The notes beneath the pieces were generated by a model. That model had not been told where the DNA came from. It made no database searches and saw nothing but the letters and a program-made list of their open reading frames with translations. A stretch of DNA of 64,000 bases, taken from contig NC_088786.1 of NCBI RefSeq assembly GCF_949628265.1, forward strand, positions 10,540,001-10,604,000, in the 5' to 3' direction. This stretch comes from Cloeon dipterum (taxonomy: Eukaryota > Arthropoda > Insecta > Ephemeroptera > Baetidae). Position numbers and translations under genes: made by a program. The stretch's first letter is position 1. The number at the start of each line of letters is the position of its first letter. Positions 1-10,171 of this stretch are shown here, one piece after another.

Positions 1-3000
1 TATTAAAATAAGTCTCAGTAGATCAAAGGGAAACCGCCTGCGTGAGCTGCCCTGATCGCATTGTAGCTCGTCTCGCTTGCTTTTGATGGCAAAAAAGAAA
101 ATGCGTTCGGGCGGCGAATATTTTTGGCACAAAGAGCGAGGTTTTTAACTGGTTTTCCGTGACTTGGGGAATGCTGAGCTCGCAGAAGGCGTCAATCAAA
201 TTTGTGCTTTGCGCTGCGTGTTGAGCTGCTAACTGGAGGGCGGAGAAAGGGGCCGCAACCACCCTCTCTGCACCTGACGCTGAGGCCAAATTGCATTTTC
301 CTCGTCAAGGCACATGCAACCCAAAACTGAACGTTGGTAAAAGAAAATTCCTTATGTTTCCCTCCACAAAGATTTTAAACATGAAGTGTTTTCAATACGT
401 CTTGATATTTTTCATCCAATTTGTCAAATTAAAATTGATTTTTTTTAATTTTGACTGTTTTTCAATTTTTTATCACTCCAATTTGATGATAGGCTTTGAA
501 AATAAAATGCAACTCATTAATTTGTAATTTTATTATGTGAGGCACAGCAAAAATAAAATACTAGCCCGTGTGAATGCGTGAACGTGATCTCTTGCTGTAA
601 TATTTCAGGGTATCACGTATCACGGAAATCGAACTTAATAGCACACCTGGCTCTGTAGCAATCTAAACTATTACCAAATCTTCTTAGCATGGAGGAAATA
701 AACTTAGAGGGAACTTATAGTTTCATTGTGGACTATTCGCTTCACCAATCTTATAATTCACTTTAATGAGCTGGCAAACTGAAAACTCCCTTATTATTTA
801 GGGTTATTTCTAGTAACAAAAAAATGCGCAGCAAAGAGACGTGCAAAGTTGAAGAGCATCTGCATAGCTTTCGGCGAAATCAGATCAGCAAGCAGCGTAA
901 TTTAAAACCGCGGCCTATGGCGTCTGTCTAAAAAGGCGGCCGGCCTTCTTTCATCTTAGTGGTTTTTCCCAGCAGCAGTCGCGGGTTATTTTGCTAGCCA
1001 ACTTTCTGCTTTATCGGTCGGCGGCTGGCAACAAACAACTTGACGCGCGCAAGACAAAGAATTGCTTGCGCAGTGCAATACACGGTACCTGCGGCTCAAC
1101 TAATTGCTACGGCAAAAAGGAACAGCCCTGCTAATATTGACAGACGCTGAGCGCTGCAATAAAGACGAGAACCAGATTACCCTCCTCGCGTCTTCCTGGA
1201 ATACGGAGGCTGCGAAACTTTATTACGCGCTTCCAGCGTCCATTTCTAGCAAAATTACTGCTATATTAGTCAAAATCTCGAGACTTTATTTATTCGCCTC
1301 GGGAAGAAGGCTCATTTTGAGCTTTCTCTTCTGTGCTTTCGGCAAGTAATAACAGATCTCGAAGAACAATTATTTATCCCTTCAAATGCTGACAGAGTGG
1401 TATGTGAAGGGTTAATAATTCAAATGTGTGCCCCCTGGAACGACAGAAGCTAAAATACTCGAAATATTCAAAGGTTACTCACACAAACTAGAAAGCACTC
1501 GACGTTTGTAGTCCTCCGAAACTGGGTCCCCTTTTTGTGAAATTGTTAATGAGACCACCATGAAAGTTCTGTCCTGCAGAAGCCAGTATACAAATCTGTA
1601 CGTCGTTTGCAAGGAAAAACTTCCTTACAGGTGCAGGTTTGATTGCAAGCCATTTATTTGATTCTACTGAGAGTAGCGACATCAAACAGACATCAAAGGT
1701 ATCAATTTCATCATTCAAGAGAGTATAAGTTTCAATTACACATGTACAAGTTTCTCCCAGTTTGTGTCAGGTATCTGAATGAGGGTGAATGAAAAACAAG
1801 TGTTTGCAGCAAATTCTAATTTGTTATCAACTTTCAACAGCTTGAAGACCCACGGCAAAGAATCATCTCTGTTTTCTGCAGTGATAATTAATTTTAAGCC
1901 CAAAACACTACTGGTGCTTTCGGGTATTTTTAGCAACAACCCAACAGGCCGTAAATTCAAATTACAATACTTGTTTAGCGTGCTAGACTGAAAGGGCAAT
2001 ATATCAAACCACGGAGAGAAATCCAAGGACGATAATAAAGGCAGAGCGATGGAAAAAAGCTGAAGAAATGGAAAGCGTGTAAGTGTACACAGTACCAACA
2101 TTCAGAGCCGAGTTCTCAGCCGGTCAGTGCATAAAAAGGACTTTGTTTATCTCAATGCAAATTTCCATGAATAATTCAAGACATTTTTGTGCCTCTTGGC
2201 CTGATCCATCACACTCGGTCCGACTCACACACATGCCCGCCTTCTTATACCGAGTATTTTACGCGCCAGCATGTCAACTTTTAATGTTCCGCTGTGACGT
2301 AAAAGAAATGCGAGAGGTAGGAAGGCCGGCGCTGAATTATTAAGAGGCAAAATTTAATATGCGCTCATATATGTATGACGTGCTTTTATTTGCGACTTGG
2401 CCCAGCCTGTTTACCCCTCCCCTCAAAAACGGCTACGCGTTTATAAAATTTCAGGAACAATTTTGCCCGTTGACAGAGCGAAATTTAAGAGGGCCTGCCC
2501 CCTGCGGTTTTGCCGAGTTTTGATAGATGGATGGTTGCGGAAGGCAAACCACCACACGTGCACAACCCCACCCCCTTCCTCCTCGAGAGTGCAAAGAGAT
2601 GCTAAATTAATACACTTTGGTCCTTTGATGGATCCGATGTTGCGTGAGTCGGTAACCGGTTTTTACCGACGAAATGATAGGAGCGAAAGTGCTTTCATAT
2701 CCACAGATTGAAAATCGATTTAGCCCGCGAGTTTACCAACGGATTTGAAGGCAAATTGATGTATGAGCTTTTTGGGGGTAAATCTAGATATGAAACCTTG
2801 TCATAACACAGGATCCCCCAAATTACTTGCACATTATATGACAAACACGTGCCACATATATATGCCAAAACATTTTTTTCTGTACAAAACAAAAACCAAG
2901 TGAATGTGTTGCTAAGAAATTCAAATCGCAAATATTTTTATTTTGAACACTAAAACAAAATAAACAACACAGATGCAATCATATTAAAGTTTTATTAAAA

Positions 3001-4777
3001 GTACCTAAATAATACCGCGAGTTTTGAGAATCAAATTAATGCTTGAGTGTAAATTAAAATTTGATTAGAGATATTGTTAAGTAATTGCGATTGTGTATTT
3101 CTACCACCAGCTCGAGTCAGCTTATTCTAGGAATCCACCTTTTCCATTAATTGCAGAAATGAAAAAAAGGAATCTGTAAATAAACAAAGAATACGTTGGT
3201 TATTTGAGCACCTTTACAACACATCGACAACTTCAGTGGCAAGGCATAATATAGTGTAAAAAGCAGCAGTATGCTGGGTGCAAAATATTGAATGCAAACA
3301 AGCATTGCTGCATCCTATGCATAAGTAATGAGGATGCTTTATTGATGCATCCATCCCTTTTACAGCAGATGCAAATTCCCTTTTTTCAAGTATTCCGTGT
3401 CGCCGCCTCCGGCAAAAAACTCCCCGTTGGTAAAGAGCAAACTTTTTCGATCTACTATCTACAGCCGCAATAATAACTTACGCCGTTGATACCATGACAA
3501 ATTTATGCTGTTAAGGTGTGGAAACTGAGGATTTTGTCAATTTTCCAATTTCAAACAACATTTCTTCGTTTAGAATCAAGGGCGACTTAACTTACTCATT
3601 AGTTTGATGTCTAATACAGTTCTGATACTAGTTTTTCATTTACTTTGAGAAATATCTGGTAGAGAAAATAAATGTAGAGATATTATTTATTTTAAATAAT
3701 GCGGCGCAAAGATTTGGCACTTGGGAAATTCTGTGATCATGGTGTAGTCGTCATAGAAGTCTCGCATTTCGCGCCAAAAATAATACAATAAAAATCATCC
3801 AGATCGGGCGCTGGCAAGAGAAAAATGCTGTCGCTGGAAATAGCCCGCCGTCTGTCTGCTGTTTGAAACGCGAGTGGCCGCTGGTCCGCCGCGCCCCATC
3901 AGAAGGCAGTGTTAGTTTATTAACGAACTAGCCCGGCCCGCAACAGAAACAGATGTGCGTTTGGCCAACAATGAAGAGATCTATAGGCCTGACAATAATA
4001 AAATAAAGGCGTAAACATCCACGCACCGCGCGCTGGAAAGCTTCAGAGGCCAACTTTTTAATGGAGTGTGCCAGGGAAAATAAACCAAATCGGTTTTCTA
4101 CCTCGCTGACGTCTGTTTTGATTTTCATCATACAAACAATTTGTTCGTGGTAAACAGGGAGAGAGTATATTTCGGAAGCTTATAACGTGCAGCTCTTAAT
4201 GATCCGTCGGGAATTTTATTGGGAAAGGGGGACTGCTGTTTCATTTCGGCACAACTTGCATGGGTGTGGAGATTAATGATGTGTGCGAACATTCCATTAG
4301 AATGAGAACGCTGCTAGAACTCCAGACATCACTCCTTTATTTTTAAACAAAAAAGTTGCATCTCACATAGGTTATTCTGTTTCTTGTCGACAGCGTGGCG
4401 AATACATGCAATCTCGAGAAAAAAAGAAATCACTAAGGAAAAATAATAATCAAGAAACTACCAGCCTATACATATGAGTAAGAGTTATGAATTTAAAATC
4501 AGATTCTGAATCTGAAAATCTGAAAAAGCTCGCCCACCGCTAGCCTAGATGAATTTTGCTCCATTCCACTCACTAGCCTTTTTACACGCTTGTTCTCTCT
4601 TTATAAAAATAATTATACTTGTTGAATCTAAAACAAATTTATTCCTAGGTTGATTAACTTTTCTTCAGCTATTCATTATATTTTTCTTATCATCATTTGA
4701 GTTCATGTTGTACTTCTCCTTACTTGTACTGCTCAATTGCAAAACATATTAGATTATCTGATGTAATAGATTCTGAC
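1..4777. other. Left-end non-coding stretch, probably intron of the minus-strand gene at 4778-5075
   Basis: I see no coding sequence here that I can support. Open frames of 60-120 codons occur on both strands (for example 1736-2101 and 23-289 on the minus strand), but none matches a family I know and none joins the exon at 4778-5053 through clear splice sites. A GC-rich block lies at about 880-1080 in otherwise AT-rich sequence. If the exon at 4778-5053 belongs to a gene running left, most of this stretch is its next intron. Confidence 0.4.
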
Positions 4778-5053
4778 CTTTTCAGCTGTTTGCTGTTCTT
4801 CCACCTCGCCGTCATACTGCTTGTCAGGAAAGTGAAGGGCAACCAGAATGCTGGTGTCGTCAGCTTCCATGGTGGCCTCGATGGAACACTGGCAAGCCAC
4901 CCCTGTGTCCACAGAGGAGTCTGCAGACAAACTGCTTGAGCTGCCTTCAGCAAAGGCAGGCGGTGACTCCAGCTTTTGTTTCTTCGCAACGACAGGGTTC
5001 TCTTCGTCAGGGCACATGGTGTTGACAATGCCCATTGCAACAACTTCAGACAT
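4778..5053 (-). CDS. First coding exon (92 codons) of an unrecognised gene
   Basis: The ATG at 5053 opens 92 codons ending in phase 0 at 4778, followed by the donor GTCAGA. A strong acceptor lies upstream (pyrimidine tract then ACACGCAG), so the exon begins at 5075 with 22 nt of 5' UTR. A candidate non-coding first exon ends at 5371 with donor GTGAGT. The peptide starts MSEVVAMGIVNTM. It has a basic KKQK patch near residue 24-27, which could be a nuclear signal, then a Ser-rich stretch (SSSSLSADSS), then an acidic end (DGEVEEQQTAEK). It has no signal peptide or membrane segment. Codon use is clearly coding-like, with much higher GC than the surroundings. I do not recognise the family. The remaining exons should lie to the left, in the window or beyond it. 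I am fairly sure it is coding but know nothing of its function. Confidence 0.6.
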
Positions 5054-5371
5054 ATTTCGGCCTTGGTATCGGACTCTGCGTGTAAAATTGACAGGAAGGA
5101 ACGGAAGGCTAGGACGAAGGACGGAACTACTTTTCACTACCAGCGCAGAGATGAAACGCAACAGCACTGTTAACAGATAAAATTCGGGGCCTTTATATAA
5201 AATAATCAATTAATTAGAGGAAAAATTATAAAATGAAAAAACATGGTCGGACAACTCATTGTCAACAATCATATAGCCGGCTTCAACCATATTCATGTTG
5301 ATCTATTCTGTTTTTTCTGCATTAGTGGCATTAATAGTGTTATGAATCAATTAATACAAATGTAACTCACT

Positions 5372-5430
5372 TCGACCAATGAGGCTTCCGGTTCTACAAT
5401 CTAACACGAAAGTTTTAGCAGTTCAAGACA
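5372..5430 (-). promoter_or_regulatory. Candidate non-coding first exon and promoter of the 4778-5053 gene
   Basis: On the minus strand the sequence reads CCGGAAGCC, an ETS-type site, then CATTGG (an inverted CCAAT box), then CGAA followed by the donor GTGAGT. This fits a short 5' UTR exon spliced to the acceptor at 5076. The transcription start is not resolved. Confidence 0.3.
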
Positions 5431-5453
5431 CTAAAATTCACACTGTAATAATA

Positions 5454-6442
5454 ATTGTAAGTTTCCGTCGCACTAACTCAGGTTATTTGAAAAGAGCCGC
5501 ACAGTCAAAACATAACCACATGGTTAACCATCTGGCCAGTTGATAAAATTGTGGGACTACCAGTGACATCTATCTGGCGTATGGTAGAAATATTGAATAA
5601 TACGCACAGCTTGCACTAATGCACTGTAGGATGATCTTCTTCAATCTTCTGGCTTGCTCATATTCATATTTATTAGCCTGTGCTTGTGTAAGCAGGACAT
5701 GGCACGGAATATTAAAAATGAGAAAATATTTTCTTCCCAGCATTCATTAACACTCAAAATAAAACCAAGCAAATAAAATATAATATTCTTAAAGGAAAAT
5801 TACTGAATAGGAAAAATATTCATTGGTTTTAAAATATAAATTGCACCCCAAACTTGTATATTTTATTGTATTAACGAAAAACGAAACAGTAAATTTCTAG
5901 CTCATTCTGCTGTTACTATTCAACAATTATATATTATGGCAACACTCTTATAAGTTTGTTTTTAATCAATAACTTTCAGGAAAGATTTTCCCATTGATCA
6001 GTCATCAGCAGTGCACACATAATGTTGAGCATCTTCGTAAAGTAAATTAATTTATAACCAAATATTCTATATATTTGCACAACAAAACAAGGAACATCTT
6101 GCAAAACCTCTTATATAACAGTCTTATTTTAATTTGATAGTTTGGTAAGTTGCAGAAAAATGTTACAAAATATAAGCACAGGATGGGAAGTTGTTCCCTT
6201 ACACTTGGTCCGGTATGAAATGGTCTTGCTTACTCTATTTCTATAGACTCTATCAATCACATCAAAATATTGGTTACACAATATCAAATTTCAACCTTTT
6301 CACAACCCTTTGAATGTCCCATAACTTCAGTTACATGATCCATTGCACAGTAAAAATCACAACATATATATAATATTGCACTGCTAACCTAAGTGTAACA
6401 ACTAGATTCCTGGCACAAAACAATGATCTCATTCAAACCGTG
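5454..6442. other. Intergenic stretch
   Basis: AT-rich sequence between the unrecognised gene on the left and the DGAT1 stop codon. It should contain the DGAT1 3' UTR next to 6443. I see no open frame of note and no repeat. Confidence 0.5.
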
Positions 6443-9047
6443 TCAAACGTGACTGTAGCTTTCAATTAGATCTTCTCCAAAGTGAGTCACGATGTAGTCA
6501 TGGTAATACATCATTATGCAGAGAGGCTGGCCGAGTATAAGAGAGGCCCAAACCACAACGTTTCCCCAGCGAGGCCCTAATTGCTGTTCCATGAACTTGC
6601 TAAAGTATGACAATGGCAGCTGAAACAAGAAAAGTACAGTTTAGGCGAGTGAAGATAAAAGTTGTTGAAAATATGAAAACAGGCAGGATTAAAAAAAGAC
6701 CTCTGCCATTAAAAACTAAGATTATTTAAAAAGGATAAAAGCAAAATATTTTGAACTATAAGCTTGAATTTTTAAAATGTCAAATGATAATGAAGAATTG
6801 ACCAATATTAATTATATGATGATCAATACATTACAAATTTTTATATAAAAATGTAGCAAAAATCTTGCAGTTTACATAATAGATTAATAAAGTTGTGGTA
6901 ACACAACTATTAAAATAGAATTAGCTTCTTGAGTGCTTCAAACGAGATAATACAATAATTTAGTTATGGCTACTTGCGTTTTGATATGTATGGCAAAACT
7001 TTTTAATACTAACCTGAGCCATCATCCCCATGAATGCCCAAATTTTGAATGTTCTCAGAGGGACGCTGACCAAGTATTCATGGAAGAAGGCGCTGATGAA
7101 GAAAACAGTGGTGCTGGCAACATTCCTGTTGTATCCAATGTCGACCATGGGGATGTACAAATGCCTGGGATGTGGTTTGTTAAAATTTGAACGCATGATT
7201 TGGTGAAATCGTTTCACCTGACCGCCCATTTGTGCACAGGCAAATTCCACTTTCTCCAGAAGACGTCAATGTTGTTGGCATTCCACCAATCGTAATAAAA
7301 GTGGCGATCAGCAAAATGCAGCAACTCACCAAGCAAGTTGAGGAATGAATGGAACGTCAGGTAGAAGAAAATGAGCCACACCAAATGGTTGGGAATCTAA
7401 GAACACGGCATTACAGTTGATGCTACTTAATAATATGATTGATTTACAGCTAGTTTCAGGAGCCTCTCAATGGCAAGCGTGAAATCGTTTCTTTGGAAGA
7501 TGTGCTAAAATCAAGAAAAAATATGAGAATCGCAAAATTCCAAAAGACACAACTCATTACCGAAAAAGGCACTAACGAATTTTTGACAGACGGAATAATC
7601 CACTGCTGGTAAAGTGACATCATAACCTGGCAGCCAACAAACACTTCCAAGATACGTTTAAAGAGGAATCTATTTTAGTGCAGATATGAAGCTCAAGCAC
7701 AAATCCAACCATAACATGGTTCATACCTCTTCCTGATTCTATTTGTGCGTGGGAAATTTAGTTCATAGCACAGAGTTGGCGCAAAGATGTAGTAGCTTAG
7801 GTCTTTTAGGTTGAGGTTATCAGGGTACTGCACTAGTTGGACACTTGATCCATTCTCCTTTTTCTTTTTCATCATAATCGGCATGTCATGGTGGTCCGTA
7901 TCTGCGTTGATTCCAAGATCATCAGAGGAGTCTGAAATTTGATAAGATGAGCGTGATCTCCGTTGAACTTGACTGATTAGATCTACCATACTGCCCCAGC
8001 GACAGTGATTGTCTTCTCAGTCTTTTGCTAGCTGTAGTTTTGGCGAACTTTCTTTTGTTTCTGCACCAAAGGTTCACCTGCACGTACGACCACAGCTTCA
8101 GGAATAGAATTGAATACGTAAAGCACACCACAGTGCCGCCAACTATAAATTAAAATTTTTGAAGTAGTTCAAGTTAGGAATTTTGTTTTTTAGTGAAAGC
8201 TCACTCAAACTGAAATCAGGCCCCTTGACATTTATCACGATCATTGGCAACAGCACTAGCAGGAAAATGTTGGAAATGTGACTCATCATGCCAAGCTTGT
8301 GTCCAATTATTTCCTGAAATTATTTTGATTCAAATTTCCATTTTGTCCCATCAACAAATATTTTAAAAATAAAATAATTAAAAACCAATTTAACCAAGGC
8401 TTCTTACCACTGATAGTCCTTTCTCTATCAACAAACATATGACAACAGGCACAACAGAATCTGAAGAAAATTAAAAAATATATCAAAGTCATGCAAAGAT
8501 TAGGTAAAAATTTACAGAGGATCAAGATGAGTGATGGGTGATCAGCACTTCCTTGACCTGCTCCTGACAAGAATCGAAACCATTCAATCGGATCAACTCT
8601 ACTGCCGTACCTACATAAAATATTGAAATCAATAATCTTAATTTAAAAATTAATAAATGTGAAGTTTCACTTGAGGAGATTTTCCAGGAACAGCCTCAAG
8701 CCACCCATGCAGAGCAGCAAGAACGCCCAGTTGACAAATCCGGTGAAATTATCAAAACCAGATGACCAAGTGAACAATGAATCTCTAGGTCGGTGACACC
8801 TGGAATTGAATTAATGAAAAATTAAATCGCACGAGCTTGACCAAAGAAAACAGCAGGACGGTTGGTTTCTGTCCTTAAGAGTGACATACGGCCTGTCTGG
8901 CTGCGACCGTCTTGCTTTAGCCTCCTGGCTTTGGATCTCCTCTGCACGGGTGACACTTTTGCACCTCCGTAGATAAGCCTTATTGCCGTTGATCCCATTA
9001 TTATTGTTTGTAGGGCTGGCCACGGACCCATTCAAATCGTCCGACAT
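6443..9047 (-). CDS. DGAT1: Diacylglycerol O-acyltransferase 1 (complete, 12 coding exons, 525 aa)
   Basis: This is the ER membrane enzyme of the MBOAT family that joins diacylglycerol and acyl-CoA to make triacylglycerol. The insect orthologue is called midway in Drosophila. Exons: 9047-8890, 8799-8671, 8610-8516, 8460-8408, 8313-8205, 8142-7987, 7931-7727, 7669-7561, 7504-7448, 7396-7218, 7164-7014, 6619-6443. All phases join and total 1578 nt. Family signatures seen are CHRPRDSLF at the start of exon 2, [13 protein letters not shown] in exon 7, FYYDWWN (residues 390-396) and [14 protein letters not shown] with the catalytic His at residue 445. The N-terminus before the membrane region is short and unlike vertebrate forms, with an Asn run. 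A Ser/Lys-rich loop precedes the YPDNL motif. Introns 6 and 10 are only 55 and 53 nt. A 5' UTR intron is likely, with acceptor TTTTGCAG just before the start region and a donor at 9286. The length compares with 488 aa in human. Confidence 0.95.
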
Positions 9048-10171
9048 GTTGGAGCAGCTGCAAAATAATGCGAAATATGTCATGTTATATAAATTGCACA
9101 CACATTTTGGCGTAGAGAGTATGTAGGTAATGCCATCAGGTGCATTCTTGAGTGAGGAAATATTTGGACGCTTCTGTTCGAGATTATAATTTCTCTTTGG
9201 CGAGCGCGAAAGCTATCAACAGTACTGGTGCTTTAAATTGTAACTTTCAAACTAGAAAAGTCAACTTAAAAATCACTGACACTTACATTCGGCTTTAGAG
9301 TGAGTCTGTGGTTTCCTTCAAAAAATCATGCCGGCAGTTGGAGATAAGAAATAAAGGACAAAAACGACTCTCCCTGTTATCAGTGCTCATCCAGAGAAGT
9401 TGTGATGTGATTATTATAACTTTCATGTGGACGATGAAAGAACCACCTACTTTTGAATGAACTTAGCGTTTCATTGGTTCCCAGATGGCGCGCCAAAGTA
9501 AACAAGTTCAAAACATTGCCCATTTTAGATCAACACTCATTAGTCGCAATGGAATTAGAATAATAATTACATAGTGTGTTGACGTTCAAGACAGCCAAAT
9601 ATTCGCACTTACCTATCATGTGTAGAAGCATTTATGCTGTCGATTTTACACTTGTGAGCTCTGAAGCTTAAATATAATAATTATCATTATCTTATAATTA
9701 TCTAGCACAAATCCATGAAAAAGTTGGGCTGCATATTTTCCTGCTTATTTACGTGACATTATACAGCTCACTACAAAGCAAAAATAAGTTTGTTTTGGAT
9801 TAGCCTTTATCCTTTATTTCCTGCTCACTCACTGGTTGAGTAAGTTAGTAAGTCATGTACACAAATAATATAATATTATTGAAGTGATTTCATGAAAACA
9901 GCACAAGCATTTCAAATATATCATATATAGCCCACAGGAAGTGCTTTGCAGAGGTTATATATTTATTCCAATTTATTTAAGCCATTATAAAAACAAATCA
10001 TTTTTAATCTAATTTGCTTTTTATTCACATGTAACACTAAACTTCTACTTCATTACATTATTGAACACTGCCACTTGTTCTGAGAAATTATTATTCCATG
10101 ATCTATGTTTATAATACATGGGTTGAGCAAATTATTCACATTTCCACAGGCAAAATCAAAGTTAAAACCTT
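9048..10171. other. DGAT1 5' region and intergenic stretch
   Basis: This holds the DGAT1 5' UTR intron (donor GTAAGT after 9287 on the minus strand), its presumed promoter at about 9290-9480, then AT-rich sequence and the 3' UTR of the next minus-strand gene. Nothing else is recognised. Confidence 0.4.
10020..10025 (-). terminator. Polyadenylation signal of the KEN-box protein gene
   Basis: AATAAA on the minus strand, about 150 nt after the stop codon at 10172. Confidence 0.45.

Noticed and set aside
23..289. 88-codon minus-strand frame preceded by an acceptor-like CCTCAG
   Set aside because: No donor or phase link to a neighbour and no recognised product; could be a last exon but cannot be supported.
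1488..2101. Two adjacent minus-strand frames (76 and 121 codons) that look mildly protein-like
   Set aside because: AT-rich, separated by stops, no splice sites linking them to the exon at 4778-5053 and no family recognised.
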